From Streptomyces sp. NRRL WC-3626 (GTDB lineage: Bacteria; Actinomycetota; Actinomycetes; Streptomycetales; Streptomycetaceae): a DNA stretch of 64,000 bases. The DNA lies in assembly GCF_000718785.1 (NCBI RefSeq), contig NZ_JOCA01000026.1:48290-112289 (forward strand). The letters are read 5' to 3'. The notes beneath the pieces were generated by a model, which did not search any database, was not told the origin of the DNA, and saw only the letters and a program-made list of their open reading frames with translations. The translations under genes were made by a program, and so were the position numbers. Below, in pieces: positions 16,589-26,744 of the stretch (the stretch's first letter is position 1; each line of letters opens with the position of its first letter).

Positions 16589-18949
16589 ATGCTCCGCACC
16601 AAGTCCGGCGACACCCGCCGGACCGGCTCACGCAAACCGGTGCCGGGCCCTGCCGCGGCACCGGCGGGTGCGTCCTGGCTCGAACCCGTCCTCCTGGCCG
16701 TCACGGCCTCGTCGCTCACGGCAGGGGGTGTCCTGTGGCTGCTGGGCCGCAGCGATGGCGCCGGCCTGTGCTGGGCGCTGGGCACAACCTTCGCCGTCGT
16801 GCCCGCGGTCGGCTGGGTGGTGGCCGCGCTGCGTCGCGGTCACGCCGGTGTGGACCTCATCGCGGTCCTGGCCCTCGGCGGCACCCTGGCCGTCGGCGAA
16901 TATCTTGCCGGGGCTCTGATCGGTCTGATGCTGGCCACCGGGCGCGCGCTGGAGGCCGCCGCGCAGCGGCGCGCCTCCCACGATCTGCGTGCGCTGCTCG
17001 CGCACACGCCCCGCACCGCGCGTCGGCGCACCGGCACCGAGGTCCGCCCGATTCCCGTCTCGGAGGTCGCCGTGGGGGACCTTCTCGTCGTCGGCGCGGG
17101 CGAGGTGGTCCCCGTCGACGGGCAGGTCGCGGGACCGGCGGCCGTCCTCGACGAGTCGGCGCTCACGGGTGAGGCGGCGCCGGTGGAACGGGAGACCGGG
17201 CAGACGGTGCGCAGCGGAGTCGTGAACGCGGGCGGGGTCTTCGAGCTGCGGGCCACGGCGACCGAGCAGGACAGCACCTACGCCGGGATCGTACGGCTGG
17301 CCCGGCAGGCGGGCGCGGAGGCGGCCCCCGTCGTCCGCCTGGCCGACCGCTATGCGGCCTGGTTCCTGCCCCTGTCGGTGGCGGTCGCGGGGCTGGCCTG
17401 GCTGCTGAGCGGCTCCCCGGTGCGGGCCGTGGCGGTGCTGGTGGTCGCCACCCCCTGCCCACTGCTGCTCGCCGCCCCGGTGGCGATCGTCTCCGGCCTG
17501 TCCCGGGCCTCCCGGCTGGGTGTGGTGGTCCGGGACGGTGGCGCGCTGGAGCGCCTCGGGCGGGCCCGCACGCTGCTGCTCGACAAGACCGGCACCCTTA
17601 CCGGCGGCCGCCCGCGCGTGGTCGACGTGACCGCGGCACCCGGCAGGCAGCCCGCCGAGGTGCTGCGGCTGGCGGCCACGGTGGATCAGTACTCGCCACA
17701 CGTCCTGGCCCACGCGATCGTCGACGCGGCCCGTGAGCGCGGTCTCGAGCCGTCGACGGCGACGGAGGTGTCGGAGGAGGCCGGCCGTGGCGCGTACGGC
17801 GTGGTCGAGGGCCGCAGGACGACCGTGGGACGGCTGGAGCCCTCGGTGGTGCTCCCGGACTGGGCGCGGGCCGCGGAGAATCGGGCACTGCTGGACGGCT
17901 CCGCCGTCGCCTGGATCACCGTGGACGGTGTTCCCGTGGGGGCGGTCATGCTGCGCGATCCGCTGCGCCACGACGCGCCCCGCGCCGTGCGGCGGCTGCG
18001 TACGGCCGGTATCCGCCGCATCGTGATGCTGACCGGCGACCGGCCCGAACCCGCCCGCGAGATCGCCTCCGTCCTCGGGCTCGACGGCGTACGGGCCGAA
18101 CTGACTCCGGCCGACAAGGTGGCCGCGGTCCGCGCGGAGCGCGAGCGCGCCGTCACCGTCATGGTCGGCGACGGCGTGAACGACGCGCCGGCGCTCGCCG
18201 CCGCGGACGTCGGCGTGGCGATGGGGGCACGGGGTTCCACCGCCTCCTCCGAGGCGGCCGGCATCGTCCTCACCACGGACCGCGTGGACCGGCTGGCCGA
18301 CGCCACGTCGATCGCCGTACGGGCGCGGCGTATCGCCGTACAGAGCGCCCTCGGGGGGCATGCTCCTGTCGCTGGCGGCCATGGGCGCGGCCGCCGTGGG
18401 GCTGCTGCCCCCGGCCGTCGGCGCGCTGCTGCAGGAGGGCATCGACGTGGCGGTCATCCTCAACGCGCTGCGCGCCCTGCGGATGGACCAGGGTGCCGGC
18501 CGGCCCTCGAACCCGCCGCCGAGGCCCTGATCCACCGCTTCGCGGCCGAGCACGAGGAGCTGCAGGTCGTGCTGCAGGCCGTGCGGGACGCCGCGGCCCG
18601 GCTCTCGGCTCCGGGCACGGACGGGCAGGCCCTGGACTCGGTGCGCGAGGTCGACCGGCTGCTCACCGAGCGGCTGCTGCCGCACGAGTACGCGGAGGAA
18701 CACGAGCTCTATCCAGCGCTCGAGCCGACTCTCGGCGGCCCCGAGGCGACGGCGACCATGAGCCGCGCCCACGCCGAGATCGAACGGCTCGCCGGGCGGG
18801 TGGCCACCCACCTGGCGCTCGCCGAGCCGCGGGGCGCACTGGAACCCGGGCAGCTCGAGGACCTGCGGGCCTGCCTCTACGGTCTGCACACCGTGCTGCG
18901 GCTGCACTTCACTCAGGAGGAGGAGAGCTACTTCTCCCTCGCTCCCTGA
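16589..18949 (+). CDS. P1B-5-type metal ATPase with C-terminal hemerythrin domain (two frameshifts)
   Basis: The frame gives 786 residues: an actuator loop with TGEAAP, the transmembrane metal motif [10 protein letters not shown] (Cys290), the phosphorylation site [12 protein letters not shown] (Asp332), [10 protein letters not shown] and a C-terminal hemerythrin-like domain ([39 protein letters not shown]). TPC plus a hemerythrin tail is the P1B-5 class, linked to Ni/Fe export. Between about 18353 and 18520 the frame is wrong. Reading the +1 frame restores the last two helices ([20 protein letters not shown], then [17 protein letters not shown]). One extra G in the G6 run at 18353-18358, and a second compensating shift near 18495-18515, would explain this. 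As written the last helices are scrambled, so the protein may be inactive or the assembly in error. The ATG at 16589 follows GAGGA. Confidence 0.85.
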   Translation: MLRTKSGDTRRTGSRKPVPGPAAAPAGASWLEPVLLAVTASSLTAGGVLWLLGRSDGAGLCWALGTTFAVVPAVGWVVAALRRGHAGVDLIAVLALGGTLAVGEYLAGALIGLMLATGRALEAAAQRRASHDLRALLAHTPRTARRRTGTEVRPIPVSEVAVGDLLVVGAGEVVPVDGQVAGPAAVLDESALTGEAAPVERETGQTVRSGVVNAGGVFELRATATEQDSTYAGIVRLARQAGAEAAPVVRLADRYAAWFLPLSVAVAGLAWLLSGSPVRAVAVLVVATPCPLLLAAPVAIVSGLSRASRLGVVVRDGGALERLGRARTLLLDKTGTLTGGRPRVVDVTAAPGRQPAEVLRLAATVDQYSPHVLAHAIVDAARERGLEPSTATEVSEEAGRGAYGVVEGRRTTVGRLEPSVVLPDWARAAENRALLDGSAVAWITVDGVPVGAVMLRDPLRHDAPRAVRRLRTAGIRRIVMLTGDRPEPAREIASVLGLDGVRAELTPADKVAAVRAERERAVTVMVGDGVNDAPALAAADVGVAMGARGSTASSEAAGIVLTTDRVDRLADATSIAVRARRIAVQSALGGHAPVAGGHGRGRRGAAAPGRRRAAAGGHRRGGHPQRAARPADGPGCRPALEPAAEALIHRFAAEHEELQVVLQAVRDAAARLSAPGTDGQALDSVREVDRLLTERLLPHEYAEEHELYPALEPTLGGPEATATMSRAHAEIERLAGRVATHLALAEPRGALEPGQLEDLRACLYGLHTVLRLHFTQEEESYFSLAP

Positions 18950-19048
18950 TCGCGCCGTCACCTGCTCGCCGGCCCACGGGCGATGCCCGCCGCCCACGCC
19001 TCGGTCCGGCCGGCGTCGCGTAGCTCCTGCCCTCGTCGTGGGGTGCCG

Positions 19049-21448
19049 TCAGTTCGCCGGGAGCCGGAGCACGCAGGTCTCTCCGGGAGCGACGGTGACC
19101 GCCCGGTCGGCCAGGACCACGCGGAGCGGCGACTCCTCCGAATCCGGTACCGCGAGTTCCAGTCGCCCGGTGTGGAGGCGCAGACCGATCCCCCAGTGGC
19201 CGCGGTGGCTCAGGGAGAACCCGTACTCCGACAGAGCGGGGAGCGGCACCGGGTCCAGCGACAGGGCGTCCCCATGGGGTGCCAGCCCCGTCAGGCCTCG
19301 CTGGACCAGATCGAGCGTGCCGGCCATGGCCCCCAGATGGACGCCCTCCCCCGTCGTACCGCCCTGGATGTCGGCGATGTCCGCCTCCAGGGCTTCATGA
19401 ACGTACTGCCAGGCCTCGGCCCGCCTCACCCTGGCGAGAACCCAGCCGTGCACCACCTCGCTGAGGGTGGAGCCGTGGCTGGTGCGGCGCAGGTAGTAGT
19501 CGACGGTCCTGTTCCATATCTCCTCGTCCAGGTGGTGTCCGAGGCGGTGGAACAGACTCCGCAGCTCCGTCGGCGGGAACAGGTAGCCGAGCATGAGGAC
19601 ATCTGCCTGCTTGGACGCCTTGTAGCGGTTGACCGTGTCGCCCTCGGCCTCCAGGATCCGGTCCAGCCGCCGGATACTGTCGTAGCGCGCCCGGTAGGCG
19701 TCCCAGTCCAGCTCGGCCAGATCGCCGTACCCCTCGAACTGACTGACGACGCCCTGATGGAACGGCACGTACAGCCGCCGGGAGACCTCCTCCCACTTCG
19801 GGAGTTCCTCGCCGTCCAGACGTACGCGCTCGAACAGTTCCCGCCGGTGCCCGGCGGGAAGGCGGCGCAGCAGGTCCAGGGCGCGGGCGATGACCCATGC
19901 GGCGGTGACGTTGGTGTACGCGTTGTCGTCCAGTCCCGGCCGGTCGGCGCCGGGGTAGGCGTCGTGGTACTCGTCGGGGCCGACGACCCCGCGGATACGG
20001 TAGCGGCCCCTCGCCGGGTCGAAGACCGCGCTGTCCGTCCAGAAGCGGGCGATCTGTACCAGCATCTCCGCACCCTTGGTGTAGAGGAACCCGGTATCGC
20101 CGGTGGCCTCGCCGTACTGCCACACGTTGTAGGCGACCGCCGAGCCGACATGGTGCTGGAGCCGGGAGTTGTCCGGCAGCCAGCGGCCCGAGTGCGGATT
20201 GAGATGCAGTTCCTGGGTCTCCTCACGGCCGTCGCTGCCGCTCTGCCACGGATACATCGCCCCGGCCCGTCCGATGGCGGCGGCGGACCGGCAGGCCCGG
20301 TCCAGGCGCCGGTGGCGGTAGGTCAGCAGGGCCCGCGACACGTCGGGGAAGTGCAGGTTCAGATACGGCAGGACGAACAGCTCGTCCCAGAACACATGCC
20401 CCCGGTACGCCTCGCCGTGCAGCCCCCTGGCCGGCACCCCGACGTCGAGGTCCGCCGTGTGCGGGGACAGGGTCTGCAGCACGTGGAAGAGGTGCAGCCG
20501 CAGGACGCGGCCCGCCCGGCCCGGGACGCGGATGTCCGCGCGCCGCCACATGCGCCGCCAGGCGGCCGTGTGAGAGTCCAGCAGGGCGGCGAAGTCCGGG
20601 GCCGTGGTCACCCGGTCGACGGCCGCGCCGAGCGGATCCCCGATCGCGGCGTCGCGGGAGGTGTGCAGCACCACTGTCTTCTCCACCTCGACGGGCCGGC
20701 CGGCGACGATCGCGATCACCAGGCGGTGGACCGCGTGGCGCCGGCCGGGACGCAGCTGTGACCAGGAGGGCGGGGGCCCCACGACGACGGTCCGGGCGGC
20801 CAGGGCGATCCCGATGTGGGACGTACTCGTCCGGCAGCTCAGCCAGGTCGTCCCGGGCTCCCGCGCACCGGTGCGTACGCCTGCCAGGTGATGCCGGTCG
20901 AGAGTCCGGTAGCGGTGCACGTTGGTGTTCGTCACATCGCCGTCGAGGGCGGACTGGACCTCGACGTCCCCCGACCAGTTCTCGGCGGTGAGCACCGTCC
21001 GCAGTGCCGCCAGATGCGGGTCCGCCATGTGCACCAGGCGGATCTGTTCGACTCCGAGTACTCCCGCGGTGCGGTCCCGGTACCGCGAGGTCCGGACGAG
21101 CAGGCCCCGGCGCAGGTCCAGGACCTGCCGGTGGTCGAGCAGGGCGGCGGAGTCCGGGGTGAGCCACGGACCCCATGTTCCGCCCCGCGCCCGTACGCGG
21201 AAGCGCAGCGGCAGCCAGTTCGGGAGGTTGACCATGTCCTCGTTGACCACCCGGCGCCCGGCGACAGTCGACTCGAGGCGGTTGTAGCAGCCGGCCCGGT
21301 AGGTTCCCGGACAGTGCACCAGGCCGGTCCGGCATTCGGGGAACGCACCGCGGGTGGCGAAGCACCCGTTGCCGAGCGTGCACAGCGATTCCCGCAGCCG
21401 CTCGGCGGCGGGGTCGTACCCTTCGTACTCCCACGTCCACTCCGGCAT
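19049..21448 (-). CDS. Glycoside hydrolase family 65 protein (trehalose/maltose phosphorylase-like)
   Basis: 799 residues with GH65 layout: an N-terminal beta-sandwich (about 1-260, WEYEGYDPAAERLRESLCTL), a linker, an (alpha/alpha)6 barrel with HVFWDELFVLPYLNLHFPDV and the general-acid motif RGVVGPDEYHDAY (Glu), then a C-terminal beta-domain. GH65 enzymes cleave or phosphorolyse alpha-glucosides such as maltose, trehalose or kojibiose. No HAD phosphatase domain is fused, unlike Rv2006/OtsB1 of M. tuberculosis. The ATG at 21448 has AAGGGG upstream. It lies 49 bp after USP 2 in a likely USP3-USP2-GH65 operon, which suggests stress-time use of storage sugar. Confidence 0.9.
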   Translation of the reverse strand: MPEWTWEYEGYDPAAERLRESLCTLGNGCFATRGAFPECRTGLVHCPGTYRAGCYNRLESTVAGRRVVNEDMVNLPNWLPLRFRVRARGGTWGPWLTPDSAALLDHRQVLDLRRGLLVRTSRYRDRTAGVLGVEQIRLVHMADPHLAALRTVLTAENWSGDVEVQSALDGDVTNTNVHRYRTLDRHHLAGVRTGAREPGTTWLSCRTSTSHIGIALAARTVVVGPPPSWSQLRPGRRHAVHRLVIAIVAGRPVEVEKTVVLHTSRDAAIGDPLGAAVDRVTTAPDFAALLDSHTAAWRRMWRRADIRVPGRAGRVLRLHLFHVLQTLSPHTADLDVGVPARGLHGEAYRGHVFWDELFVLPYLNLHFPDVSRALLTYRHRRLDRACRSAAAIGRAGAMYPWQSGSDGREETQELHLNPHSGRWLPDNSRLQHHVGSAVAYNVWQYGEATGDTGFLYTKGAEMLVQIARFWTDSAVFDPARGRYRIRGVVGPDEYHDAYPGADRPGLDDNAYTNVTAAWVIARALDLLRRLPAGHRRELFERVRLDGEELPKWEEVSRRLYVPFHQGVVSQFEGYGDLAELDWDAYRARYDSIRRLDRILEAEGDTVNRYKASKQADVLMLGYLFPPTELRSLFHRLGHHLDEEIWNRTVDYYLRRTSHGSTLSEVVHGWVLARVRRAEAWQYVHEALEADIADIQGGTTGEGVHLGAMAGTLDLVQRGLTGLAPHGDALSLDPVPLPALSEYGFSLSHRGHWGIGLRLHTGRLELAVPDSEESPLRVVLADRAVTVAPGETCVLRLPAN

Positions 21449-21497
21449 CGGACGCCCCTTGTCCTTCTCCCCTGCGATCCGTGCGGGACCCCGGGGT

Positions 21498-22370
21498 TCA
21501 GACCCGTTGCGGAACGACGGCGACCGGGCACGGGGCGTGGTGCAGCAGGGTGTGCGCCACTCTGCCGAGTTGGAGGCCGGGGTGGCCGTGCCGCCGCAGG
21601 GCTCCTACGACGATCAGGTCGGCGTCGGCCGACGCCTCCAGGAGGACCTGATGAGGCGGGCCTTCGACCGGTGCGCGGATCACGTCGACGTCCGGCCGTT
21701 CCCGCACCGCCTGGAGCAGCGCCTCGTCGAGATTGGCCGACGCGCGTTCCTGATGCGCGGACATGCCGTCGTCCGCGGTCCGGGGGGCCACGTCTTCGGA
21801 GGCCGGGCGGCGCCAGGCGCGCACGGCGTGCAGGGCCGCGCCGCGTACCCGGGCCTCGTGAAAGGCGAACCGGACGGCCCCGAGGCAGTGGGGCAGATTC
21901 CCGACCCCCACCACCACGCGTCCGTAGGCTCCCTCCCGGTTCCGCTCCCCGCCGCGGACCACGACGACCGGGCAGACCGCCCGGGCGGCCACCGCGAGCC
22001 CGACGGACCCCAGTGTCAGCGCCGCGAGTTCGCCCCGGCCGCGGGAACCCACGACCAGCAACCGTGCCTCCTGCCCGGCCGACAGCAGGGCCGACACCGG
22101 GTCCTCGGGAATCAGGTCGCCCGTCGCCTTGACCTCCGGCCGGCGCAGCCGGGCACGCTCCGCCGCGGAGGCGACGATGTGCTGGGCGAGGACAGTGCCG
22201 GCGGGGCGCTCCCGCGCGAAGGACGGGGCCCTGCCTTCGTATCGTTCCCACAGCGAGGAATGGACCAGCCGCAGGGGCAGCCCGTGCCGCGCCGCCTCGT
22301 CCACCGCCCAGTCCAGCGCCGCGAGGCTGGGATCGGAGCCGTCGACCCCCACCACCAACGGAAGGTCCAT
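21498..22370 (-). CDS. Universal stress protein, tandem USP domains (USP 2)
   Basis: 290 residues. Domain 1 (about 4-145) starts PLVVGVDGSDPSLAALDWAV and keeps the nucleotide loop VVGSRGRGELAALTLGS. Domain 2 ends VAHTLLHHAPCPVAVVPQRV, but its loop is degenerate (VVGALRRHGHPGLQLGR), so only the first half is likely to bind ATP. Start at the ATG at 22370, preceded by GGCGGGTGG. It sits between USP 3 upstream (130-bp gap) and GH65 downstream (49-bp gap), all on the minus strand. Confidence 0.92.
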   Translation of the reverse strand: MDLPLVVGVDGSDPSLAALDWAVDEAARHGLPLRLVHSSLWERYEGRAPSFARERPAGTVLAQHIVASAAERARLRRPEVKATGDLIPEDPVSALLSAGQEARLLVVGSRGRGELAALTLGSVGLAVAARAVCPVVVVRGGERNREGAYGRVVVGVGNLPHCLGAVRFAFHEARVRGAALHAVRAWRRPASEDVAPRTADDGMSAHQERASANLDEALLQAVRERPDVDVIRAPVEGPPHQVLLEASADADLIVVGALRRHGHPGLQLGRVAHTLLHHAPCPVAVVPQRV

Positions 22371-22500
22371 GACCACCACCCGCCTTCCTCTCCTGCCGCG
22401 CGCGAGACCCTCTGCACACCACCGTCGCACTGCCCACCGCCCACCGCGACCTCCGCACGGCTCGGCCCCGCGGACCCTGCCGGGCGGGGCCGACGCCGGT

Positions 22501-23322
22501 TCATATCTGGGGGACGACGGCGACCGGGCAGGGTGCGTGGTGCAGCATCGCATGATTGGTCAGCCCCAGTTGCAGACCCATGTGGCCCCTTCGCCGGCGT
22601 GCCCCGACCACCAGGAAATCCGCCTCCGACGCCGCCTCCAGCAGCGCCTGGCGTGCCGGTACCTCGACCACCCGCCGGCTGACGGATGCGTCTCGATACG
22701 TCTCCGCGGGGCCGCGCAAGGCATCGTCGAGTACCTGTACCGGCGAACGCCGACGGGAGTCCGGGGCGTACCACACCGGGGTGCGGGGCGTGGCGGGAGC
22801 ACCGGCCGAGGTGCTCCAGGCATGAACGGCCACCAGCCGGCAACGCCTGGCCCGGGCCTCACGGAGCGCGAACCGGAGCGCCGTGCCGCTCCCCTCCCCC
22901 TCCTCGACGCCGACGACGACGCTTCCGAACCGGGCGTCCCGGTGTTCCGCCGTGCCGCGCACCACGACCACCGGACAGTCCGACCGTGCCGCCACCGCCA
23001 GCCCGACCGAGCCCAGAAGCATCCCGGACAGACCTCCGAGCCCTCTTGACCCCACCACCAGCGCGAAGGCGTTGCGGCCGGTGTCGACCAGGGCGAGGGC
23101 GGCGTCCTCGTGCCGCACCTCGGTGGACAGCGGCACGCCGAGAGCGGTTTCCCTCGCACGCCCTGTGGCGGCGCCGAGGACGTCGGTCGCCTCCTGGTCC
23201 CGTCCCGCCGCATACAGCAGATGGAGCGGCACCGTGTGCAGGGCCGCTTCTCGCGCCGCCCAGTCCACTGCTTCCAGGCTCGCCTCGGAACCGTCGATCC
23301 CGACCACCAGCGGAATGGTCAC
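22501..23322 (-). CDS. Universal stress protein, tandem USP domains (USP 3)
   Basis: 273 residues, first gene of the USP3-USP2-GH65 group. Domain 1 opens IPLVVGIDGSEASLEAVDWA and has an intact loop VVGSRGLGGLSGMLLGS; domain 2 has a degenerate loop (VVGARRRRGHMGLQLGL). That half-intact pattern is shared with USP 2, so these two form a sub-class distinct from USP 1 and USP 4. It starts at GTG 23322 with GAGGAGG upstream. Confidence 0.92.
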   Translation of the reverse strand: MTIPLVVGIDGSEASLEAVDWAAREAALHTVPLHLLYAAGRDQEATDVLGAATGRARETALGVPLSTEVRHEDAALALVDTGRNAFALVVGSRGLGGLSGMLLGSVGLAVAARSDCPVVVVRGTAEHRDARFGSVVVGVEEGEGSGTALRFALREARARRCRLVAVHAWSTSAGAPATPRTPVWYAPDSRRRSPVQVLDDALRGPAETYRDASVSRRVVEVPARQALLEAASEADFLVVGARRRRGHMGLQLGLTNHAMLHHAPCPVAVVPQI

Positions 23323-24002
23323 CGCCCGCGCCTCCTCTCGTGCCGGTTCCCGAGCCGCTCCCCGCACGCGCCGTCACTTCCAGCTTCGTACGGGGCGATG
23401 GCCGACGCCATGCCGTGGAGGACACGACGGAACGAGCATGCGGTGGCCGACGTGGCCGCGGAACGGCCGGCCCCGTTCGGTGCACCGCTCGGCCCATGCC
23501 GCCTGGGGCGGCAGCACGGATACTGGGATCAGGGAGCCGGTGGAGCCGCTCCTCGCCGGCCGTCCGGTCGGTGCGGTGCCCCACCCGTTCGGCGGCAGAA
23601 GCAGATCACTGCTCGTGATCGTCACCGGAATCCGAAGGGACCGGTCACCATGAGCACGCGTTTCGAGTTGGATGCCCGCCGCGCTGCGCGGGCCGTGGCG
23701 CCGTCTGGCACGCCGGGAACTGCCGGCCGTCGAGCACGGCCTGCCGCCAGGACTGCGGTTCCGCGGTCACCGTCTGTTCTCCGGGGTCGTCGGACGCGAT
23801 CAGCTTCCCCGCTCCGGACGCGTGTTCTTCCGCCTGGTGGGCGGACGCTCCGGCGACTTCCGGGACTGGGGAGCCGTCGACGGCTGGGCGGCCGGCACGG
23901 CCGGGAAGCTCCGGCCCGCCCCCTGGCGTCGGCGCGTACCCGGGCACAACACGCCCGGCCACAACGCCGCGCCGCCGTGGCTGACCGGGTCCATCGGTCC
24001 CG
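23323..24002. other. Gene-poor interval with degraded sequence
   Basis: No intact gene. A short start with coding look at the ATG at 23650 (MSTRFELDARRA) soon loses its frame. A second frame from about 23672 (RRLARRELPAVEHGLPPGLR) is protein-like but not recognised. CGGTGCACCG inside a larger GC dyad lies at about 23470-23490. I read the stretch as decayed coding DNA next to the USP remnant that follows. Confidence 0.4.
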
Positions 24003-24111
24003 CAACGGCCGTGGCGGCTTCCGCGGCATGCTGCTCGGGTCCGTGAGTCAGGGTCTCCTCCACCATGCGCGCTGCCCGGTCTTCGTGGTGCCGCGCGAGC
24101 GGGAGCGGTAG
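24003..24111 (+). pseudogene. C-terminal remnant of a third USP paralogue
   Basis: The frame ending at the TAG at 24111 reads NGRGGFRGMLLGSVSQGLLH and then HARCPVFVVPRERER. This is the ATP loop, last helix and last strand of a USP domain of the USP 1 / USP 4 type. Nothing USP-like can be assembled upstream. It lies 23 bp before the intact USP 4 and points to a tandem duplication with loss of one copy. Confidence 0.65.
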
Positions 24112-24134
24112 CGGGGTCCGGCAGGAGCGTTGTC

Positions 24135-25013
24135 ATGGATCAGCCGGTGGTGGTGGGTGTGGACGGGTCGCCGTCGAGCCTGGCCGCGGTGGAGGCCGCT
24201 GCCCGTGAGGCCGCGCTCCGGGGCACGGGGCTGCGGCTGGTGCACGCCTTCGGACGCCCGTCCGCGCACGTTCCCCGCCCCGGCCCGCCGTGGAGTCCAG
24301 CAGAGGCAGGGGTGCGCGAACTGATCGACGGCACCCTGGCGGAGGCCGAGCGGCGGGCCCGCGACTCGGTTCCGGGAGTCGAGATCGACCGGGACGTCGT
24401 CCTGGGCGAGCCGGCGACCGTGCTCGTGATCGAATCACGCACGGCCGCGCTGGCCGTGGTCGGCAGCCACGGCCGGGGCGCCGTCGCCGGCCTGCTGCTC
24501 GGCTCGACCGCCGGGCATCTCACGGCCCACGGCCGCTGCCCGGTGCTCGTCGTGCGGGGGCGGCGGTCCCCGGGCGGTCCGGTGCTCCTGGCGGTCGACG
24601 ACGCACCCTCGTCGGCGCCGGCGGTCCGCTTCGCCTTCACCGAGGCACGTCTTCGCGGTGCGGGGCTCACCGCGGTGCACGTCTGCCGGCCCGGCAGCGC
24701 GGACGCCTACGACGGCCCTGCCGATCCGCCCTTCGTGACGTACGACAGAGGCCATCTGCGCGACCACGCGGAACAGGTGCTCGGGGCGGCGCTGGCCGAG
24801 GACGAACGGAACCACCCGGACGTCGAGGTGCGGCACCGACCCGTCATCGGCCGAGTACGCCACACCCTCATCGGGGCGAGCGCCGACGCGGGGCTTCTCG
24901 TGGTCGGTGCGAGGGGCAGGGGCGGGGTCACGGGTCTGCTCCTGGGGTCGGTGAGTCAGGCCGTCCTGCGCCATGCGCAGTGTCCCGTCGCGGTCGTCCA
25001 AAACGGCCCGTAG
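24135..25013 (+). CDS. Universal stress protein, tandem USP domains (USP 4)
   Basis: 292 residues starting MDQPVVVGVDGSPSSLAAVE. Both nucleotide loops are intact (VVGSHGRGAVAGLLLGST and VVGARGRGGVTGLLLGSVSQ), as in USP 1, with which it also shares AAVEAAAREAALR near the N-terminus. The ATG at 24135 follows GGCAGGAGCG. It is a single gene, with the degraded USP copy upstream and a gene-poor stretch downstream. Confidence 0.93.
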   Translation: MDQPVVVGVDGSPSSLAAVEAAAREAALRGTGLRLVHAFGRPSAHVPRPGPPWSPAEAGVRELIDGTLAEAERRARDSVPGVEIDRDVVLGEPATVLVIESRTAALAVVGSHGRGAVAGLLLGSTAGHLTAHGRCPVLVVRGRRSPGGPVLLAVDDAPSSAPAVRFAFTEARLRGAGLTAVHVCRPGSADAYDGPADPPFVTYDRGHLRDHAEQVLGAALAEDERNHPDVEVRHRPVIGRVRHTLIGASADAGLLVVGARGRGGVTGLLLGSVSQAVLRHAQCPVAVVQNGP

Positions 25014-25610
25014 TGACTCCCGGCAGCGCGCGTGCGGCTCCGGCGGACGGGCGGAGGGCCTGTTCCGGGCCCCGGATTCCCGCGTCGCCGATACGGACAG
25101 GTGGCCCGGCAACGGGCCGTACGTACGGTCCGGAACGCCACACGTGCGCGCACGGTCCGGCGACCGTGGCCCGTCGGGGCCACCCCGAAACCGGTGGAGC
25201 CGCATCCGCCACGGCTCGCACCGAGGATTCTCCTCCGAAGGGCCCGTCGGCACCGTGACCGGCCCGTTCGGCCCTGGAGACGGCAAGCCGGCGGAGGTTT
25301 CATGGAGGGGAACCGAGGGTCGAGCGGCACGGAGAAGCGGAGTGAGACCGCGCACCGTGCAATGAGGATCCGCAAGAAGCGGGTGGCCCTCGGTTCCCTC
25401 CCCTCCCGACTGCGGCTGCCGTCGGCGGAGCGCATCTCCCGCGTCACGCATGTGCCGAGGAGGCTCGGTGTCGGCCGCGTGGTCGTCGACGCTCGGCGAA
25501 CGTACCGGGGTGCGTCTCGACGGCGCGGACACAGCACGCCGGCCGGCGGTGCCGGCGCTCGTCGCCCGTGTGTGCCGTGAGCGGTCAGCCGGTCGTGGAC
25601 GGGTGACCGG
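25014..25610. other. Intergenic region, no supported gene
   Basis: 597 bp without a convincing reading frame. GGCCCGTTCGGCCCT at 25261-25275 and GAAGGGCCCGTCGG nearby resemble half-sites of the DosR box class but are not good matches. A short frame from about 25363 (MRIRKKRVALGSLPSRLRLP) has a possible start but weak codon bias. Confidence 0.4.
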
Positions 25611-26657
25611 CTAGGGGGACGGTTCCGGCAGCTCGTGGTGGAGCACGACCTTGAGGGCGCCGGTGTCCGGTCCGTGCGCGAAGACCTCGTAGGCGTCCTC
25701 CATGCGCTCCAGGGGGAACCGGTGGGTGACGAGCGGGAAGACCGTGAGTCGTCCGTAGGACAGCAGGTCGAGCAGCCACGGCGTGGAGGAGGTGTCGACC
25801 TGGCCGGTGCTGATCGTGACGTTCTTGCGCCACAGCGCCTCGAGATGGAGGGTGGCGGGTTCGCCGTGCATGCCGATGTTGGCGATGTGGCCTCCGGCCC
25901 GCACCACGCGGGTCGCCAGGACGAAGCCGTCCGGATCGCCCGCGGCCTCGATGACGACGTCGGCGCCGGGCCCCTCGGACAGTTCTGAGACCATTCGCCC
26001 GGGCAGTTCGGCGGCATGGGCGCCCAGGCGCGTGGCGGATGCCAGCCGGGACGGCGACAGGTCCACCGCGACGACCCGCCGGGGTGAGTACAGGCGCGCC
26101 AGAACCACCGCGGCGAGGCCCACCGGGCCCGCGCCGACCACCACGACGGTGTCACCCGGGCTCACATGCCCGTTGCGCACCCCGACCTCGTAGGCGGTCG
26201 GGAGGAGTTCGGCGAGCAGGACCGCCTCGTCGAGCGGGAGGTACGGAGGCCGGCGGTGCGTGGAGGAGTCGGCGAAGGGGACGCGGACGAATTCGGCCTG
26301 GGTCCCGTTGATCTCCCGGCCCAGGATCCATCCGCCGCCGCCCCGGCACTGTCCGTACATGGCGTCGCGGCAGAAAGGGCAGTGCCCGCACGCCGACACC
26401 GAGGAAACGATCACCCGGTGTCCGGGGCGCCTGGTGTGCACCCCCCGGCCGACCTCCACCACCTCGCCGACGGCCTCGTGGCCGAGGACCGTTCCCGGCT
26501 TCACCTCGGCGAGGTCGCCGCGCCGGATGTGCAGATCACTCCCGCAGACGGTGGTCGCGTCGACGCGTACGATCGTGTCGGTGTCCTCCTCGATCACGGG
26601 ATCGGGAACCGTGTCCCACGAGGTCCGCCCGGGGCCTTGGTAGACGAGTCCGCGCAT
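25611..26657 (-). CDS. Zinc-dependent medium-chain alcohol dehydrogenase
   Basis: 348 residues of the MDR family. Catalytic zinc ligands are in TTVCGSDLHIRRGD and GHEAVGEV. The structural zinc site is ACGHCPFCRDAMYGQC. The Rossmann motif is VVVVGAGPVGLAAVVLARLY. The substrate is unclear; near relatives act on alcohols and on formaldehyde- or glutathione-like adducts. Start at ATG 26657. It follows the kinase gene by 87 bp on the same strand, giving a probable USP5-kinase-ADH operon. A broken copy of another zinc ADH lies at 38796. Confidence 0.92.
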   Translation of the reverse strand: MRGLVYQGPGRTSWDTVPDPVIEEDTDTIVRVDATTVCGSDLHIRRGDLAEVKPGTVLGHEAVGEVVEVGRGVHTRRPGHRVIVSSVSACGHCPFCRDAMYGQCRGGGGWILGREINGTQAEFVRVPFADSSTHRRPPYLPLDEAVLLAELLPTAYEVGVRNGHVSPGDTVVVVGAGPVGLAAVVLARLYSPRRVVAVDLSPSRLASATRLGAHAAELPGRMVSELSEGPGADVVIEAAGDPDGFVLATRVVRAGGHIANIGMHGEPATLHLEALWRKNVTISTGQVDTSSTPWLLDLLSYGRLTVFPLVTHRFPLERMEDAYEVFAHGPDTGALKVVLHHELPEPSP

Positions 26658-26744
26658 GGCCGCTCCCTCGCTCGCCGTCTCCTCTCCACCGTCACCCTCC
26701 AGTGCCTCCCGGGCAACACGGGTGCCCGCGCTGCTCCCTGTCCG

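Noticed and set aside
16628-18997. Minus-strand ORF of 789 codons opposite the P-type ATPase
   Set aside because: No family features; mirrors the codon bias of the real gene.
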